The notes under the pieces are model-generated. The model saw only the letters and a program-made list of their open reading frames with translations. It had not been told where the DNA came from and ran no database searches. The translations under genes and the position numbers were made by a program. A stretch of 64,000 bases of DNA from Megamerina dolium (taxonomy: Eukaryota; Arthropoda; Insecta; Diptera; Megamerinidae): positions 23,652,334-23,716,333 of the forward strand of contig OY978526.1 in the NCBI GenBank assembly GCA_963854835.1, given 5' to 3'. Shown here piece by piece: positions 46,101 through 51,800 of the stretch; within the stretch, counting starts at the first letter, position 1; the number at the start of each line of letters is the position of its first letter.

Positions 46101-48821
46101 GCACATTAATGTCCCTTATATGTATTTTTTATAGAGTGTTGAGTTGTGAATATTTAATTCTGAGTTTACTTTGCAATGAATTTGTTTATTTTTTTTCGTT
46201 TTCTTTCTGTTTATATCCACTACATGCTTGTTATTTGTTATTATCAAAACATAAACGGATATTATGAATTATGAATAATTTGATTTTTATCAAATAAAAT
46301 TTATTCTAATTAAATTACATTGAATACCAAAAATAGTGAAACATGACCTAAAGCATTTTAAAATGTGCGAAAATACGTCTTAGTTATTTGTCACACTCAT
46401 CCCTGTCAAGTATGTATATGATTCATGCGCCATAAATCAAAAGCAACAAAAAAAAAAAGAAACCGATTAATATTTTGAAGCTTGTGTTAACCAGATTTTG
46501 TTGTTGTTTTCTTACTTAAACACATACATGCACACTCATGTATTCTCATATATGTTTTTTTTTTAAATAATCGAACAAAACCATCTAAGTCTACCCATTT
46601 GTATGACACATTTGATTCAGTTTGCATTGGTTGCATTCATACAGAATTATTAATTTTATTCTGTTCAATTTGTTATTTGTTGAAAAACAGTTTACAGCTT
46701 AAAATGTTTGTTATTACAATATAATCAATTTTCATTTAGAAATATTGCTTTTTAGTATAAAACAAAAAGAAACAATAATAAAAATACCAGCAACTTGCAA
46801 ATTTACAAATATCCAACAATGTTCAAAATTTTTGCGCTTGATATTAAATATAAATTATATATAATACAATAAATAAAAAATATTTTCATTTCCATTTTAG
46901 TTGCACCATTAAATGACACAACACAACCATCCCACAGAACTGTCAAAACATCGAATGCTGGCAATTCGCATGCCGCATCAACGACTGCCATTGCAACATC
47001 TTCGCATTCATCGAATATAACATCGGTGGGGGCGGCGTCATCATCGTCATCATCATCACAGCAGCAGCAGCAGCATCCCCATATAGCTGCAGCTAATACG
47101 TCGGCAAAAGTCGTTATTAAAAAGTCTGGCAGCACTTCATCGACACACAGTTCCAATCGCAAAGATAGTTTCGGTTCACGTGACTCACTCAACGATATAC
47201 TCTCGGAGACTGGGCTGCCAAGTGGAAATGTTGCTGCACAACGAAAATCGTTAGAGAATAAAAATTTGGATCTATCGACAGCGCCCGATGCAAGCACACG
47301 TATTGGTTTGAAGAAATTGCAAACTAATAGTAGCAACAACAGCAACAATAGCAACAACATCACCACCACCACCACTACGACCACCGGCTCCTTGTCAACG
47401 AATGAATTGCGTAAAAGTTTAGAAAACATGGATGAAAAAACGAAAACACCGCCACCTGTACTTACAAAGAAACCGAATGTACCATCAAAGAAGACCACAT
47501 CTGTAACCAGTGTTGCTGGTAAGTATTGAGAAAAAAAAATTGTGATTACATCAATTAATGCATACAAATTTCATTTCGTTTAGGCAACATTTTATCAGGA
47601 CTTAAACAAAAGGTGAAAAATGTCGAAAACAAATTGACCACAGCTGCATCGCATGACTATGCCGATGGAGTGTGTAGCAGCAGAATGTCTCCCGGTGCAT
47701 TACCGGACTCTGGTTCGGGCAATGTTGTCATGCGTCGTGCTGCCACCATTGCTGTGGAGGATACTGATTTCGATCGTGTGGAACGAGCCTCCATACTCTC
47801 CGATATGCGCGCAGGACGTGTAAAGGCACCCAAGCGCCGACCACCGTCAGCTGCGATCAATGTGATTGGCGAGAGCAATAATAACAATTCGGTTTATCTG
47901 AATGGCAGTAATGGTAGTGCGGCCGAGTTGTCACAAAGTGATGATGGCAAATTGCAATCATCGGATGAGAATTCAACGGGTGAAGAACAATTGGCTAAAC
48001 CGAAACCACGCGAGTGGCAAAAGAAAAAGGCACCCTGGATGGAGGAGTTGAAAGCGTCACAAGAGAAGATGAAAACAACCTCACCGAATGTTGAACCACG
48101 CTCGGGTTTGAGTGATCGTACTTCTAAACTGCTCAGCAGCATCAGCGGCAGCGGCGGCGGTGGTGGCGGCAATGATACTAAAATCACAAACAGCAGCCAT
48201 ATAATTTCATCCACTTCCAATAGTGTAACATCAACGACAAAAGTGCAATCTTCATCGATATCATCATCGTCATCATCGAATATTATGCAACAATCGATGA
48301 TGACAGAAAGTAGTCAACAATCAATGCGAAGCGAAGCATTGACCAAGAGTATGAATAGTAAAATTGGTCCAGATGGAACAACGATAGCATCATCATCGAC
48401 GACGACGACGACAACTGCTGTTGATGATGTGCGTGTACGCCCCAATAGCCTTTCGATACGCAATCGTAGTATATCGCCATCACTGAGCAATACACGCTCA
48501 GCATCAAAAACATCAGCCTCACCTGCAACAACAGAAGTGGCAGCAGCAACAACAAATAATTCATCAGCAGCCAAAACATCATATTTGAACAGTCACGAGA
48601 ACAACATTACGGCCAAATCTGCTGGTGTCACAGCAACAGCGGGAACGGATAGTGTACGTGTTATCGAATTGGAACGCCGCGTCGATAAACTGGAGGCTGT
48701 GGTGCATGCACAACAACGTACCATCGATGAATTGGTGCGTACGCTGCGTGAGGAAACGGATCGTGTTAAGGTGTTGCGCGGTGAACTGGATAAATATGCA
48801 CAGTGTGTGACGCAAGTTTAA
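3140..48821 (+). CDS. cindr: cindr, CIN85/CD2AP-family SH3 adaptor, complete gene model
   Basis: Proposed coding exons: 3140-3182, 31791-31992, 35502-35613, 35787-36351, 46901-47518, 47584-48821. They sum to 2778 nt, 925 residues plus stop, and every junction is GT-AG and phase-compatible. SH3-1 lies near residues 16-73 (ALYDY-like [20 protein letters not shown]). SH3-2 is near 88-145 ([26 protein letters not shown]), and SH3-3 near 246-303 ([19 protein letters not shown]). A long Ser/Thr/Asn/Gln/Pro-rich linker follows, with proline and basic motifs ([10 protein letters not shown] near 495, PKRRPP near 596) and [13 protein letters not shown] near 663. A predicted coiled coil fills 869-925. 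Three SH3 domains plus a C-terminal coiled coil define the CIN85/CD2AP family. The fly member Cindr links Cbl, endocytic factors and cell-adhesion proteins to actin. Exon 1 is the least certain part; without it the support is for 31791-48821. Confidence 0.85.
3183..6699 (+). other. cindr intron 1, proximal unique/AT-rich part
   Basis: Contains GT runs near 3400-3425, a (CAA)n tract at 5400-5420 and a short TTCGGGATGAAGACC stretch near 5357 that resembles the end of the (CAA)-tailed SINE-like family. No exon or complete element was recognised. Confidence 0.4.
6943..7090 (+). mobile_element. (CAA)-tailed SINE-like element, copy 1
   Basis: 148-bp unit with core GGACGGGTCTACGTCC, GTAGTCGACCAAGG and ending TGCTGCTACAACAACAACAA. 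It is flanked by 9-bp direct repeats ACCCCTTAA (6934-6942 and 7091-7099), which lie inside a satellite monomer. The short non-coding body, A-rich tandem tail and target-site duplication indicate LINE-driven insertion. Confidence 0.72.
7446..7587 (+). mobile_element. (CAA)-tailed SINE-like element, copy 2
   Basis: Closely matches copy 1 (GGACGGGTCTACGTCCCGGA, GCACTCGACCACTTGG, TTTTTGCTGCTACAACAACA). No clear target-site duplication was found, and the 5' edge is approximate. It lies in the same satellite array. Confidence 0.66.
7863..8440 (+). other. Intron 1 spacer
   Basis: AT-rich DNA with a small GGGTGGGTAAAAAAAA motif near 8139 that could be a mariner end. No coding or RNA feature was recognised. 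Confidence 0.3.
8455..9283 (+). mobile_element. Tc1/mariner-like transposase relic (maT-like)
   Basis: The N-terminal helix-turn-helix region ([20 protein letters not shown], then [20 protein letters not shown], with [11 protein letters not shown]) is followed after a frameshift by [20 protein letters not shown], the first catalytic Asp block. A deletion then removes the centre. The C-terminal part resumes as [19 protein letters not shown], then YKLWSVLEG and [10 protein letters not shown]. The second Asp block is missing and the frames are broken, so it is inactive. The WSVLE and FTVEE wording recalls maT/DD37D-type elements; subfamily is tentative. Ends were not resolved. Confidence 0.8.
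9284..10498 (+). other. Intron 1 spacer with microsatellites
   Basis: Contains a lone array-A-like monomer piece (9460-9560), a (GAT)11 run at 10138-10170 and a (CGT)n run at about 10248-10272. No gene was recognised; the open frames here are low-complexity. Confidence 0.4.
10499..10612 (-). mobile_element. Diverged (CAA)-tailed SINE-like fragment
   Basis: On the minus strand the segment ends in a CTGTTACAACAACAATAAA tail and carries a GTCTTCGTCCCCGAACA core. Both resemble the better copies at 6943, 7446 and 28649, with considerable divergence. Borders are approximate. Confidence 0.35.
10799..11890 (+). mobile_element. Internally deleted mariner (DD34D type)
   Basis: Terminal inverted repeats of about 28 bp match (AGGTGTAGTAAAAAAA...TCCAT at 10799-10829 versus the complement of 11863-11889) and are flanked by TA. 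Between them are mariner blocks in broken frames: [94 protein letters not shown] and [12 protein letters not shown]. The segment with the second and third catalytic Asp is deleted after LYCQQLYRL. It is non-autonomous; its length (about 1.09 kb) is shorter than the 1.2-1.3 kb typical of the family. Confidence 0.88.
11893..12860 (+). other. Intron 1 spacer
   Basis: AT-rich unique-looking sequence with T runs near 12240-12330. No recognised element or exon. Confidence 0.35.
12867..14830 (-). mobile_element. RTE-like non-LTR retrotransposon relic
   Basis: On the minus strand: RT entry blocks ([48 protein letters not shown]) at 14817-14356; then [30 protein letters not shown] and [10 protein letters not shown] at 14295-13837, where the catalytic YADD is YADN. 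The C-terminal region is [39 protein letters not shown] and [18 protein letters not shown]. Frameshifts and stops break it, and part of the C terminus is duplicated. The 3' end runs into a (AAG)n-like tail near 12840. This RT/C-terminal combination is common in insect RTE-like elements; the clade call is tentative. Confidence 0.85.
14831..16330 (+). other. Intron 1 spacer
   Basis: AT-rich with no exon or complete element recognised. A stretch at 16185-16310 (ACCTTAGGGTGATGGCCGAA) resembles one at 16800-16860 (ACCTTATGGGCTATGGTGG), which suggests an old diverged repeat. Confidence 0.35.
16331..16671 (+). mobile_element. tRNA-derived SINE, 5'-truncated copy
   Basis: Begins inside the tRNA-like head, keeps a B-box-like GATTCAATCCC and the CCCGGCTGAAGCATAACAAA junction, and then the family body (CCCACCTGTCGGCAAG, TTCTGCCGTTCGGAACCGGC, AGAGAAGCTCGG). 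It ends in a GATAACATAACATAACATA pentamer tail. The A box is missing. Confidence 0.8.
16975..17335 (+). repeat. Degenerate tandem duplication (~175-bp unit)
   Basis: Two consecutive units share order and phrases: ACTGTATTTTTGTTTTTG / ACAGTATTTTTATTTCCG, then TATTCAAGC / TACTCAAGC, AAACTGTGACCTATTGCGC / AAACTGTGATTTAATGCGC, and TAACGTGAGC / TAACGCGAGC. The single repeat family was not recognised. Confidence 0.6.
17336..18178 (+). other. Intron 1 spacer with (GT)n
   Basis: AT-rich DNA with a (GT)n run at 17993-18018 and an (ATT/ATC)n run at about 18040-18070. No gene recognised. Confidence 0.4.
18179..19303 (-). mobile_element. rosa-type (DD41D) Tc1/mariner relative, defective
   Basis: Inverted ends GGGTGATTTTTTA (18179-18191 and complement near 19291-19303) bound a minus-strand transposase relic. 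The N-terminal part (18857-19126 frame: [38 protein letters not shown]) is frameshifted against a 175-codon C-terminal frame (18803-18276). That frame has [51 protein letters not shown] and [17 protein letters not shown]. In intact relatives the second-to-third Asp spacing is DD41D. Here the second Asp block is deleted just before GATCHTA. rosa was first described in Ceratitis rosa (recalled). Confidence 0.86.
19307..19564. mobile_element. 258-bp hairpin MITE
   Basis: Near-perfect inverted repeats of about 43 bp: 19307-19350 reads ACATATCGCTCATTTGCTGC, continuing through AAGACCGGCATAA. 19522-19564 is its complement with one or two changes. The roughly 170-bp interior has no ORF. It starts within a few bases of the rosa-type right end. 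The superfamily is not identified. Confidence 0.75.
19605..19850 (+). repeat. Two-copy tandem repeat (~128-bp period)
   Basis: Both units contain CATTACTTAATGG, TTTGCACCCTCT, CATTACCTGGAACTAGTTAG, GGTTCTAGTTCTAAATCAAC and end AAGTAAT. A third, partial echo (GCATTACCTTGAACCAG) lies at 19918-19935. Function is not evident. Confidence 0.7.
19851..21150 (+). other. Intron 1 spacer
   Basis: AT-rich, with an (AG)n run at about 20997-21015. A short piece near 20470-20560 (AAGTAGGTCC, AAGAAGCTCGGTC) looks like a remnant of the tRNA-SINE body. No exon recognised. Confidence 0.35.
21160..21500 (+). mobile_element. Degraded RTE-like C-terminal fragment
   Basis: Contains decayed versions of the same C-terminal phrases found at 12.9 and 23.2 kb: CTCAAGCGAATGGAAGCACA, CGCTCCAGCCAAGAAA, CCTAACCTCC and GGACCAACTCCTGGAGAACC. 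No open frame of length survives. Confidence 0.6.
21790..22055 (-). mobile_element. tRNA-derived SINE, copy with internal deletion
   Basis: Minus-strand copy: the head TGGGTGTCGTAGCTCGGTGG keeps an A-box-like sequence (22043-22033 region). The B-box segment is deleted, so the head joins directly to the body (TTTTTCTTTCGAACGGTACC). The body ends GGCCAAAGAGCCC. Confidence 0.8.
22420..23410 (+). mobile_element. RTE-like non-LTR fragment, second copy
   Basis: Plus-strand frame 22428-22790 has [40 protein letters not shown] and [15 protein letters not shown]; a shifted frame follows with [10 protein letters not shown], the intact RT active site. A deletion then joins to 22875-23363: [39 protein letters not shown] and [19 protein letters not shown]. 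It ends in an (AAGT)n-like tail at 23400. 5'-truncated and inactive. It is the same family as the minus-strand relic at 12867-14830. Confidence 0.86.
23411..24175 (+). other. Intron 1 spacer
   Basis: AT-rich DNA between repeats; no recognised feature. Confidence 0.35.
24176..25408. mobile_element. Inverted-terminus element with CACGCCCAC repeats
   Basis: Perfect 13-bp ends TATACCCTGCATA (24176-24188) and TATGCAGGGTATA (25396-25408). A (CCGT)n/(CTGT)n patch lies near 24310-24330, then about five internal units of roughly 145-150 bp that each carry CCACGCCCACT and CTCCCATACAAAGT. A GC-rich palindrome GGTCGGCCCCAGCCGAC sits just outside the right end (25413-25430). No transposase frame is present. 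Similar TATACCC-ended, GTCCGTCCGTCTG-containing repeats are common in Drosophila (recalled), so this is probably a non-autonomous dipteran repeat. Confidence 0.7.
25409..26050 (+). other. Intron 1 spacer
   Basis: A (CAT/ATC)n patch near 25515-25535, otherwise AT-rich DNA with no recognised feature. Confidence 0.35.
26060..26430 (+). repeat. Short array B (GGGAGGTAGGCGTGG family), 2-3 monomers
   Basis: Units carry TTTTCGTG-like runs, GTGAAGACATACATACGGAA, GGAGGTAGGCATGGTTTTGA and CCATTTTCG. Same family and orientation as the larger array at 61.1-62.5 kb. The ORFs over it are by-products. Confidence 0.65.
26680..27190. repeat. Possible MITE with TTAATCCG-rich ends
   Basis: TTAATCCG/CGGATTAA words cluster at both sides (26702-26780 and 27115-27175) in opposite orientations. 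About 350 bp of different sequence lies between. Ends and target-site duplication could not be fixed. Confidence 0.35.
27191..28648 (+). other. Intron 1 spacer
   Basis: Pieces resembling array-type sequence (27220-27370, with TAGGGGTAAAAATAGG twice), an (AT)n tract at 27664-27700, then AT-rich DNA. No exon recognised. Confidence 0.35.
28649..28792 (+). mobile_element. (CAA)-tailed SINE-like element, copy 3 with perfect TSD
   Basis: 144-bp unit (CCCAAGAATGGACGGGTTTA, GACTACGTGGTCGAC, GCAGCTACAACAACAAC) flanked by an 11-bp direct repeat AATTTTCGGAC at 28638-28648 and 28793-28803. This gives the clearest borders for the family. Confidence 0.82.
28960..29829 (+). mobile_element. 5'-truncated Jockey-like non-LTR retrotransposon
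   Basis: C-terminal RT and downstream region in broken plus-strand frames: [106 protein letters not shown] and [12 protein letters not shown]. It ends in a (CAA)n tail at 29815-29829. No RT active-site motif remains. The tail type matches that of the SINE-like family, so the two may share a mobilising machinery (inference). Confidence 0.84.
30076..30436 (+). mobile_element. tRNA-derived SINE, best copy
   Basis: 361 bp flanked by TAAACTG (30069-30075 and 30437-30443). The head has an A box TAGCTCAGTGG (30085-30095) and a B box GGTTCAATCCC (30128-30138), the polymerase III promoter pair. A conserved roughly 290-bp body follows (ATCCACCTGTCGGCAAGC, TTCTGCCGTTCGGAACCGGC, AGAGAAGCTCGGCCAATG). The head resembles a tRNA arm pattern but lacks a full cloverleaf, so it is not a tRNA gene. 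A small minus-strand ORF over it is a shadow. Confidence 0.88.
30536..31010. repeat. CACGCCCAC / CTCCCATACAAA tandem units
   Basis: Four roughly 135-145 bp units, each with CACGCCCACT(A)-like and TGTAGCTCCCATACAAA-like phrases and an ATAACTTACTT-like segment. They match the interior of the inverted-terminus element at 24176-25408 but lack its ends. Confidence 0.65.
31011..31790 (+). other. 3' end of cindr intron 1
   Basis: AT-rich sequence with a 21-bp A run at 31549-31569 and a pyrimidine-rich tract before the acceptor at 31790. No exon recognised. Confidence 0.45.
31791..31992 (+). CDS. cindr: cindr exon 2, SH3 domain 1
   Basis: The acceptor TTTGTTATAG ends at 31790 and the donor GTAAGC starts at 31993. 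The exon encodes nearly a whole SH3 domain: [16 protein letters not shown], then [12 protein letters not shown], then [12 protein letters not shown]. Lysine/acid spacing, the WW pair and the PDNFV end are typical of the CIN85 first SH3, which binds Cbl-type PxxxPR motifs. Two bases carry over into the next exon. Confidence 0.96.
32160..35150 (+). repeat. Satellite-like array A, ~11 monomers, split by a mariner
   Basis: Monomers start near 32280, 32440, 32595, 32750, 32935, 33080, 33240, 33370 and 33535. They resume at 34760 and 34870 and fade near 35030. The mean spacing is about 155-160 bp. Shared phrases: ATGTATGACCGAC, CCATTAATTTTTGC, CAACATTTTTCC, CATACTTA, CTCTACTCCTTGAAAGG and CCTACAAAATGAAC. 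A higher-order relation is visible: 32640-32800 matches 33410-33580 better than its neighbours. The array lies in cindr intron 2; the ORFs are by-products. Confidence 0.82.
33590..34758 (-). mobile_element. Mariner with 29-bp TIRs and TA duplication
   Basis: 1169 bp bounded by inverted repeats TTGGATCTATAACTTAATTC... (33590 onward, complement ending 34758), flanked by TA on both sides. The minus-strand transposase starts [20 protein letters not shown] (34585) with the Ser/Glu-rich first helix-turn-helix block and [19 protein letters not shown]. It then loses about 50 residues before [20 protein letters not shown] (first Asp), HHDNARP (second) and [16 protein letters not shown] (third). A stop after RAISEKRP and frameshifts inactivate it. 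The catalytic triad is present but the protein is broken. The irritans-like subfamily is tentative. Confidence 0.93.
35502..35613 (+). CDS. cindr: cindr exon 3, first half of SH3 domain 2
   Basis: The acceptor ends at 35501 (GCGATATATAG). The carried AG plus A makes Arg, and the frame reads [16 protein letters not shown], then [19 protein letters not shown]. The donor GTAAGT starts at 35614 in phase 0. An alternative AG two bases downstream would shift the frame out of the SH3 fold. Confidence 0.96.
35787..36351 (+). CDS. cindr: cindr exon 4, rest of SH3-2, linker, SH3-3
   Basis: Starts with [10 protein letters not shown] and [12 protein letters not shown], which completes SH3-2. A Ser/Ala/Thr-rich linker of roughly 100 residues follows, then a complete third SH3 ([39 protein letters not shown]). 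The donor GTAAGT at 36352 leaves one base. The open frame on the opposite strand over the Ala-rich linker is a composition shadow. Confidence 0.96.
36352..36740 (+). other. cindr intron 4, proximal part
   Basis: AT-rich intron sequence following the exon 4 donor. No repeat family, exon-like segment or other feature was recognised before the mariner remnant. Confidence 0.5.
36741..37246 (-). mobile_element. Short mariner remnant with TIRs
   Basis: Ends TATGTATCAAGAC (near 36747) and the complement of TATGTATTAAGAC (near 37244) pair as inverted repeats. Inside, the minus strand keeps a C-terminal block ([29 protein letters not shown]) holding the third catalytic Asp. The rest of the transposase is gone, so this is a deletion derivative about 0.5 kb long. 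Confidence 0.72.
37250..37635 (+). other. cindr intron segment with (GAT)n microsatellite
   Basis: AT-rich sequence with CA runs at 37420-37450 and a (GATGAT/AAT)n microsatellite at 37560-37634, abutting the candidate cassette exon. Confidence 0.5.
37636..37704 (+). CDS. cindr: Candidate cindr cassette exon (69 bp)
   Basis: Directly after a (GATGAT)n run ending in GCAG, a 69-bp open segment reads [22 protein letters not shown] and ends at a GTATGT donor (37705). It enters in phase 1 and leaves in phase 1, so inclusion between exons 4 and 5 keeps the frame and adds 23 residues. Codon usage looks coding, unlike the flanks. The peptide was not recognised as a domain. The upstream tract is not pyrimidine-rich, which weakens it. 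Confidence 0.4.
37705..38600 (+). other. cindr intron segment
   Basis: AT-rich with ACAT/ATAC runs near 37745-37780 and T runs near 38190-38225. Nothing recognisable. Confidence 0.35.
38600..40490 (-). mobile_element. I/R1-like non-LTR relic carrying a nested SINE
   Basis: Minus-strand blocks in order: [20 protein letters not shown] and [10 protein letters not shown] (RT, catalytic YADD changed to YAND; 40480-40380), [38 protein letters not shown] (40022-39960), RNase H-like [18 protein letters not shown] and [20 protein letters not shown] (39110-39050). It ends with a tail segment whose frames recall [19 protein letters not shown] (38790-38730). A tRNA-derived SINE splits it at 39123-39517. 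Many stops and shifts. The RT plus RNase H layout places it in the I superfamily (tentative). Confidence 0.8.
39123..39517 (-). mobile_element. tRNA-derived SINE nested in the I/R1-like relic, (TAACC)n tail
   Basis: Near full-length minus-strand copy. A-box complement at 39498-39508 (TAGCTCAGTGG on the minus strand), decayed B box, conserved body, and tail AACCTAACCTAACCTAACC (39124-39143). Imperfect target repeats CCAATCAAGA / CCAAACAAGA flank it (39112-39121 and 39518-39527). It shows that the LINE inserted first. Confidence 0.86.
40491..40940 (+). other. Intron segment with coding-like fragment
   Basis: A (GATATGATGATGGA)n minisatellite (40503-40548) is followed by an open plus frame [20 protein letters not shown] (TAA at 40660-40665 region) and, in another frame, [19 protein letters not shown]. 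Neither was recognised. A lone array-A monomer piece is at 40830-40890. Confidence 0.25.
40950..41400 (+). mobile_element. Mariner transposase C-terminal fragment
   Basis: Broken frames hold [20 protein letters not shown], [20 protein letters not shown] and RSMQNSL, ending near KVLANTLN. This matches the third-Asp region of the 33.6-kb element type. No inverted ends located. Confidence 0.68.
41401..42705 (+). other. cindr intron, low-complexity
   Basis: A short direct repeat (GGGGAAAAAGTCC...ACTTTGAATAA at 41337 and GGGGAAAAAGTCC...ACGTTGAATAA at 41471), a (TC)n run near 41911-41933, AG-rich tracts near 42040-42065, then AT-rich DNA. No exon recognised before 42693. Confidence 0.35.
42706..42836 (+). 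other. Exon-like Ser/Gln/Pro-rich segment inside cindr intron
   Basis: A T-rich tract (42670-42680) precedes AG sites at 42692 and 42705. The following 131 bp are open and encode a Ser-rich stretch, then [15 protein letters not shown] and SQPSTSQQF, ending at a GTGAGT donor (42837). Entry in phase 1 fits exon 4, but exit in phase 0 does not fit exon 5. Reading on past the donor reaches TAG after seven codons. It may be an alternative terminal or untranslated exon, or a microsatellite by-product. Confidence 0.22.
42837..45300 (+). other. cindr intron, possible internal regulatory zone
   Basis: 42860-43900 is less AT-rich than its surroundings and contains CATTGG (43515), GCGTACTTGTGCG (43437) and TTCGTTCGTCCGTCGTC (43843). 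(CTG)n at 44040-44055 and (GTT)n at 44083-44106. TAATC/GATTA clusters occupy 44500-44580. No ORF is convincing. Fly cindr has shorter isoforms from internal promoters (recalled, uncertain), which this zone could serve. Confidence 0.25.
45440..46040 (+). repeat. Array A segment, 3 monomers, interrupted by a SINE
   Basis: Monomer phrases at 45455-45510 (AAACTTACTCCTTATCTCCA), 45560-45670 (GTGAAATGTGTGACCAAGCC, CATACTTACTCCCTATATCC) and 45905-46015 (CCCTTAAGGGAGCTCCCATA). A minus-strand SINE fragment sits between the last two. Confidence 0.7.
45737..45894 (-). mobile_element. tRNA-derived SINE, 3' body fragment
   Basis: On the minus strand it covers the body from CTATTTTAG/ACAGAGCT-complement to the GGCCAAAGGGCTC end. 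It lacks the tRNA-like head. Truncated during or after insertion into array A. Confidence 0.72.
46041..46900 (+). other. End of cindr intron before exon 5
   Basis: AT-rich unique-looking sequence leading to the acceptor at 46900; nothing else recognised. Confidence 0.4.
46901..47518 (+). CDS. cindr: cindr exon 5, low-complexity linker
   Basis: The acceptor TCCATTTTAG ends at 46900 and the donor GTAAGT starts at 47519, with phase 1 at both ends. It encodes about 206 residues rich in Ser, Thr, Ala, Asn and Gln, including a poly-Ser/poly-Gln run, [20 protein letters not shown], a poly-Asn/poly-Thr run and the proline-rich [17 protein letters not shown]. The exon is frame-preserving. A long minus-strand open frame over it (46803-47567) is a shadow of the repeats. 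Confidence 0.93.
47584..48821 (+). CDS. cindr: cindr exon 6, C-terminal linker and coiled coil, stop
   Basis: The acceptor ends at 47583 after a 65-bp intron, and the stop TAA is at 48819-48821. It encodes [32 protein letters not shown], basic and proline motifs (APKRRPPSA), [20 protein letters not shown], long Ser/Thr runs and a final heptad region ([39 protein letters not shown]). The terminal coiled coil is where CIN85/CD2AP proteins multimerise. Confidence 0.97.
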
Positions 48822-51800
48822 ATACACATTGTAGATGCACTTGTACATATAATGTCCTTCCAAATTCCTGCTCCACCCAATAGCTGTATGAATTCTTTTT
48901 ATTATGTTTTGTTGCATTCCATAAAAATGTTTGAAAAATGCGTTCGTCTGTTTTTGTTTAGTTTTTGTTTTTCTCGCATTTCTTTTTCATTGTGATTAAG
49001 CACTTACAGTTGTATTTCCTTTTCGATATTTAATATTTTTTGTATGCATGAGTACCTTTAATGCGCATTGCATGCCACCAATTACATTTGTATATTTGAT
49101 TGCAATGAAAATATGTTTGTGGATGTTTTACACCACAGAAAATATGGTATTAAAAAAATTGTGTTTTCCAATTAAATATTCAAATCAACATAGTACTAAA
49201 TCCGACTATCAATTATGTACTGTTTGCAATTTGTGTAAAATATTTAGTCGATTAAAATGAGCTTTTTCTTTCGTTGTACATTTTCATTTGATTGACAAGC
49301 ATACCGATTATATGAATAGATTATGTAAAAAAGCCGCATTTTATAATTGCAAAGGGCTTTAAAATTTTAGATTATTTACTTAGATATAAAATTTTTTTTT
49401 TTTTTTTTTTTTTTGATTCTTTCAACTATTTAGTCTATTTAATTAATTGTCGTATATTACACTGTTTGGCCGAAAATTTGTTTTTCGGAAACATGATGCA
49501 AACAAAAAAAAAAAAAAAAAAAGAAATGTGTAGTTCATTTACTAAGCCAATTAGTGATATCAAGATTTGGAAATTTTATATACTTAAAAGATTATTTAAG
49601 ATAAACTATGTTCATTTTTTTATTTTCAATAACTAAAAATTTATTTTTATGTATGCAATGCTAAAATGCAATTCTAAATTTAACGCTGCGACGAGCTAAC
49701 AGAAAAAAAAATGTTTTCAAGATTACCGGTTTTCACGATTTTGTGCGTATTGTATTGCAAAAGAGCAAATATTTGCAATCAATTGAAAACAACTCTTTCA
49801 AAGGTCTACTTTCCAATATTATTGGTGATTCAATTTTGATTATATTTTTTCTATTGTGTTGCAAATTATGCAACGCACTTAGCGGTATTCACTCTTACAA
49901 AAGAGCAAATATCTCCAACCAATTGAAACATATTTTATTTTAAAATCTGCGAGACTATTGGTGATTCAATTCTGCTTAGCATTTATTTTATATCAATGCT
50001 TTAAAGCGTCAATGCATATGAATAGCAAATATAAGCTATACGTTTTTAGTGCTACATATGAGGGTGGGCAGACCGGTTTCTGAGCTTACCATGAAAATGG
50101 CATGCGTTGGTTAACAAAAGCTAGAGAATATGTTTGCCCAGCTTTTGAAAGTTATTTATCAACATTTCAGCCATTTTGGACAATGATTGTTGACGTTAGA
50201 TCAAAAACACGTCAGATTAAACATTTCCAATTATTTTTCAGAAAAAAACGCCAAGTACTATTTAGACGTTTCTAAGCGATCAGAACGTTAGTGGAAAAAT
50301 TGTTTAGAAGGATAAAAATATAGAAAAATTAAAATATATTCTTAGGTTTTAAACTTTTCTCACCATCCTTGTATGTACTTCCAAGTGTGATTGCTAATTT
50401 TGCAATTATTTTTTACTCCATTTGCAAGACCATATGAAATACCAATTCAGTGTTGCAAAATAAATTATTTAAAATGTTGCTCACATTTGATTGCAAATAT
50501 TTGCGTTTTTTTTTTGCAATCTTGCAAGACCATTTGCACCACCGAAACGTGAATAGCGCTATTGTCAACGGGATAATGTCTTCTTGTTTTTGGCGACGAA
50601 CAGGGTTATTATTTTCAAATTTTATTTTAGTTTTTATAGTTTTTATATTTCTTCTTTTCTTCATCTTTTATAATTTTATTTCTCCTCCTTTAGTGCTCCC
50701 TCGTCTATATGCTCCAAGCAAATGCATGCAAATGCATGTATTTTAAAAGAAAAAAAAAACGTAATAAATATAAATAAAATTGTATTATGGTTTTTATTAT
50801 TTTGTAAAATTTGAAAAGAAAAAAAAACAATGATATAAATAAAAAATAAATTCTTAATAAATGAAAAAAAAATTTAATTTTGTTTATAAAGAAAATATTT
50901 TATATTGTATAATATATATATTTGTATTAATAATTCAACAATAATATACATACATACATACTTACTATACAATATATAAATTTAAACTAAAGCAATGATG
51001 AATAAATATATCAAGAAAATTTAAAAATATGCGAAAAAAACATACTTTTGATTTAATTTTATTGTTGTTTTTATTTTTAGAACGAGTGATTACATATTTA
51101 GAAAATATTATTTTCAATTATATTATGTATTTCAAAAATTGGATTAAAATTTTAGTTCGCAGTGGAATGGATTATCAAACAAATTTATGTTAGAAGAGTG
51201 CTTTCTTATTGTTAATAAGAAAGCATAAGTGCTCATTACTATTTTGGTAGGAATTGGCTTAATGAATTTCTAATATATACGTTACACTTTTGATTTTTAT
51301 ACAATTTATTTTTATTTATTCCACACTCACAAAAAAAAAAATGGAACATTACTATTTTGCCCAACTCAAAACTAATTTATTTCAAAATATTAATGTTACA
51401 CTTATTTTGTATGTTGTTTCATACTTCGTTTCTATCCTGTGCGAATTAATATTTGACATTAAAATTTTTGTTAATATTCCAAGGTACTACATTTCACTTA
51501 CGAGTGAAAGTGAAATGATGAATCATTTTTATTTCATTTGTTCATGTTTTATATTTCAAATTCTATTTTTTATTTGTCTTGTATTTCGTTTTCATATGCT
51601 ATTAATTTTGACTATTGCACATTGCCTCTTATACACTATACTTATCTGGCATATTCTGAATTTAATCATTGATCGATGAACTACATATGTGTTGAGGTAT
51701 GGAAAAATTAATTTTTGTTTAAAATTTACATTTAAAATTCAGAAATTTTGTGAAATGCGACTTAGTTTTGAGCCAATTGCATAGGTATCGATTGTTAATC

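Noticed and set aside
46803..47567. 254-codon minus-strand ORF
   Set aside because: Mirror of the poly-Ser/Asn/Thr coding of cindr exon 5; product is poly-Val/Leu/Cys without domains.
47657..48582. Several minus-strand ORFs
   Set aside because: Shadows of cindr exon 6.
51290..51679. 129-codon hydrophobic ORF
   Set aside because: Phe/Ile/Leu-rich as expected from AT-rich DNA; no motif, no splice context, no recognised family.
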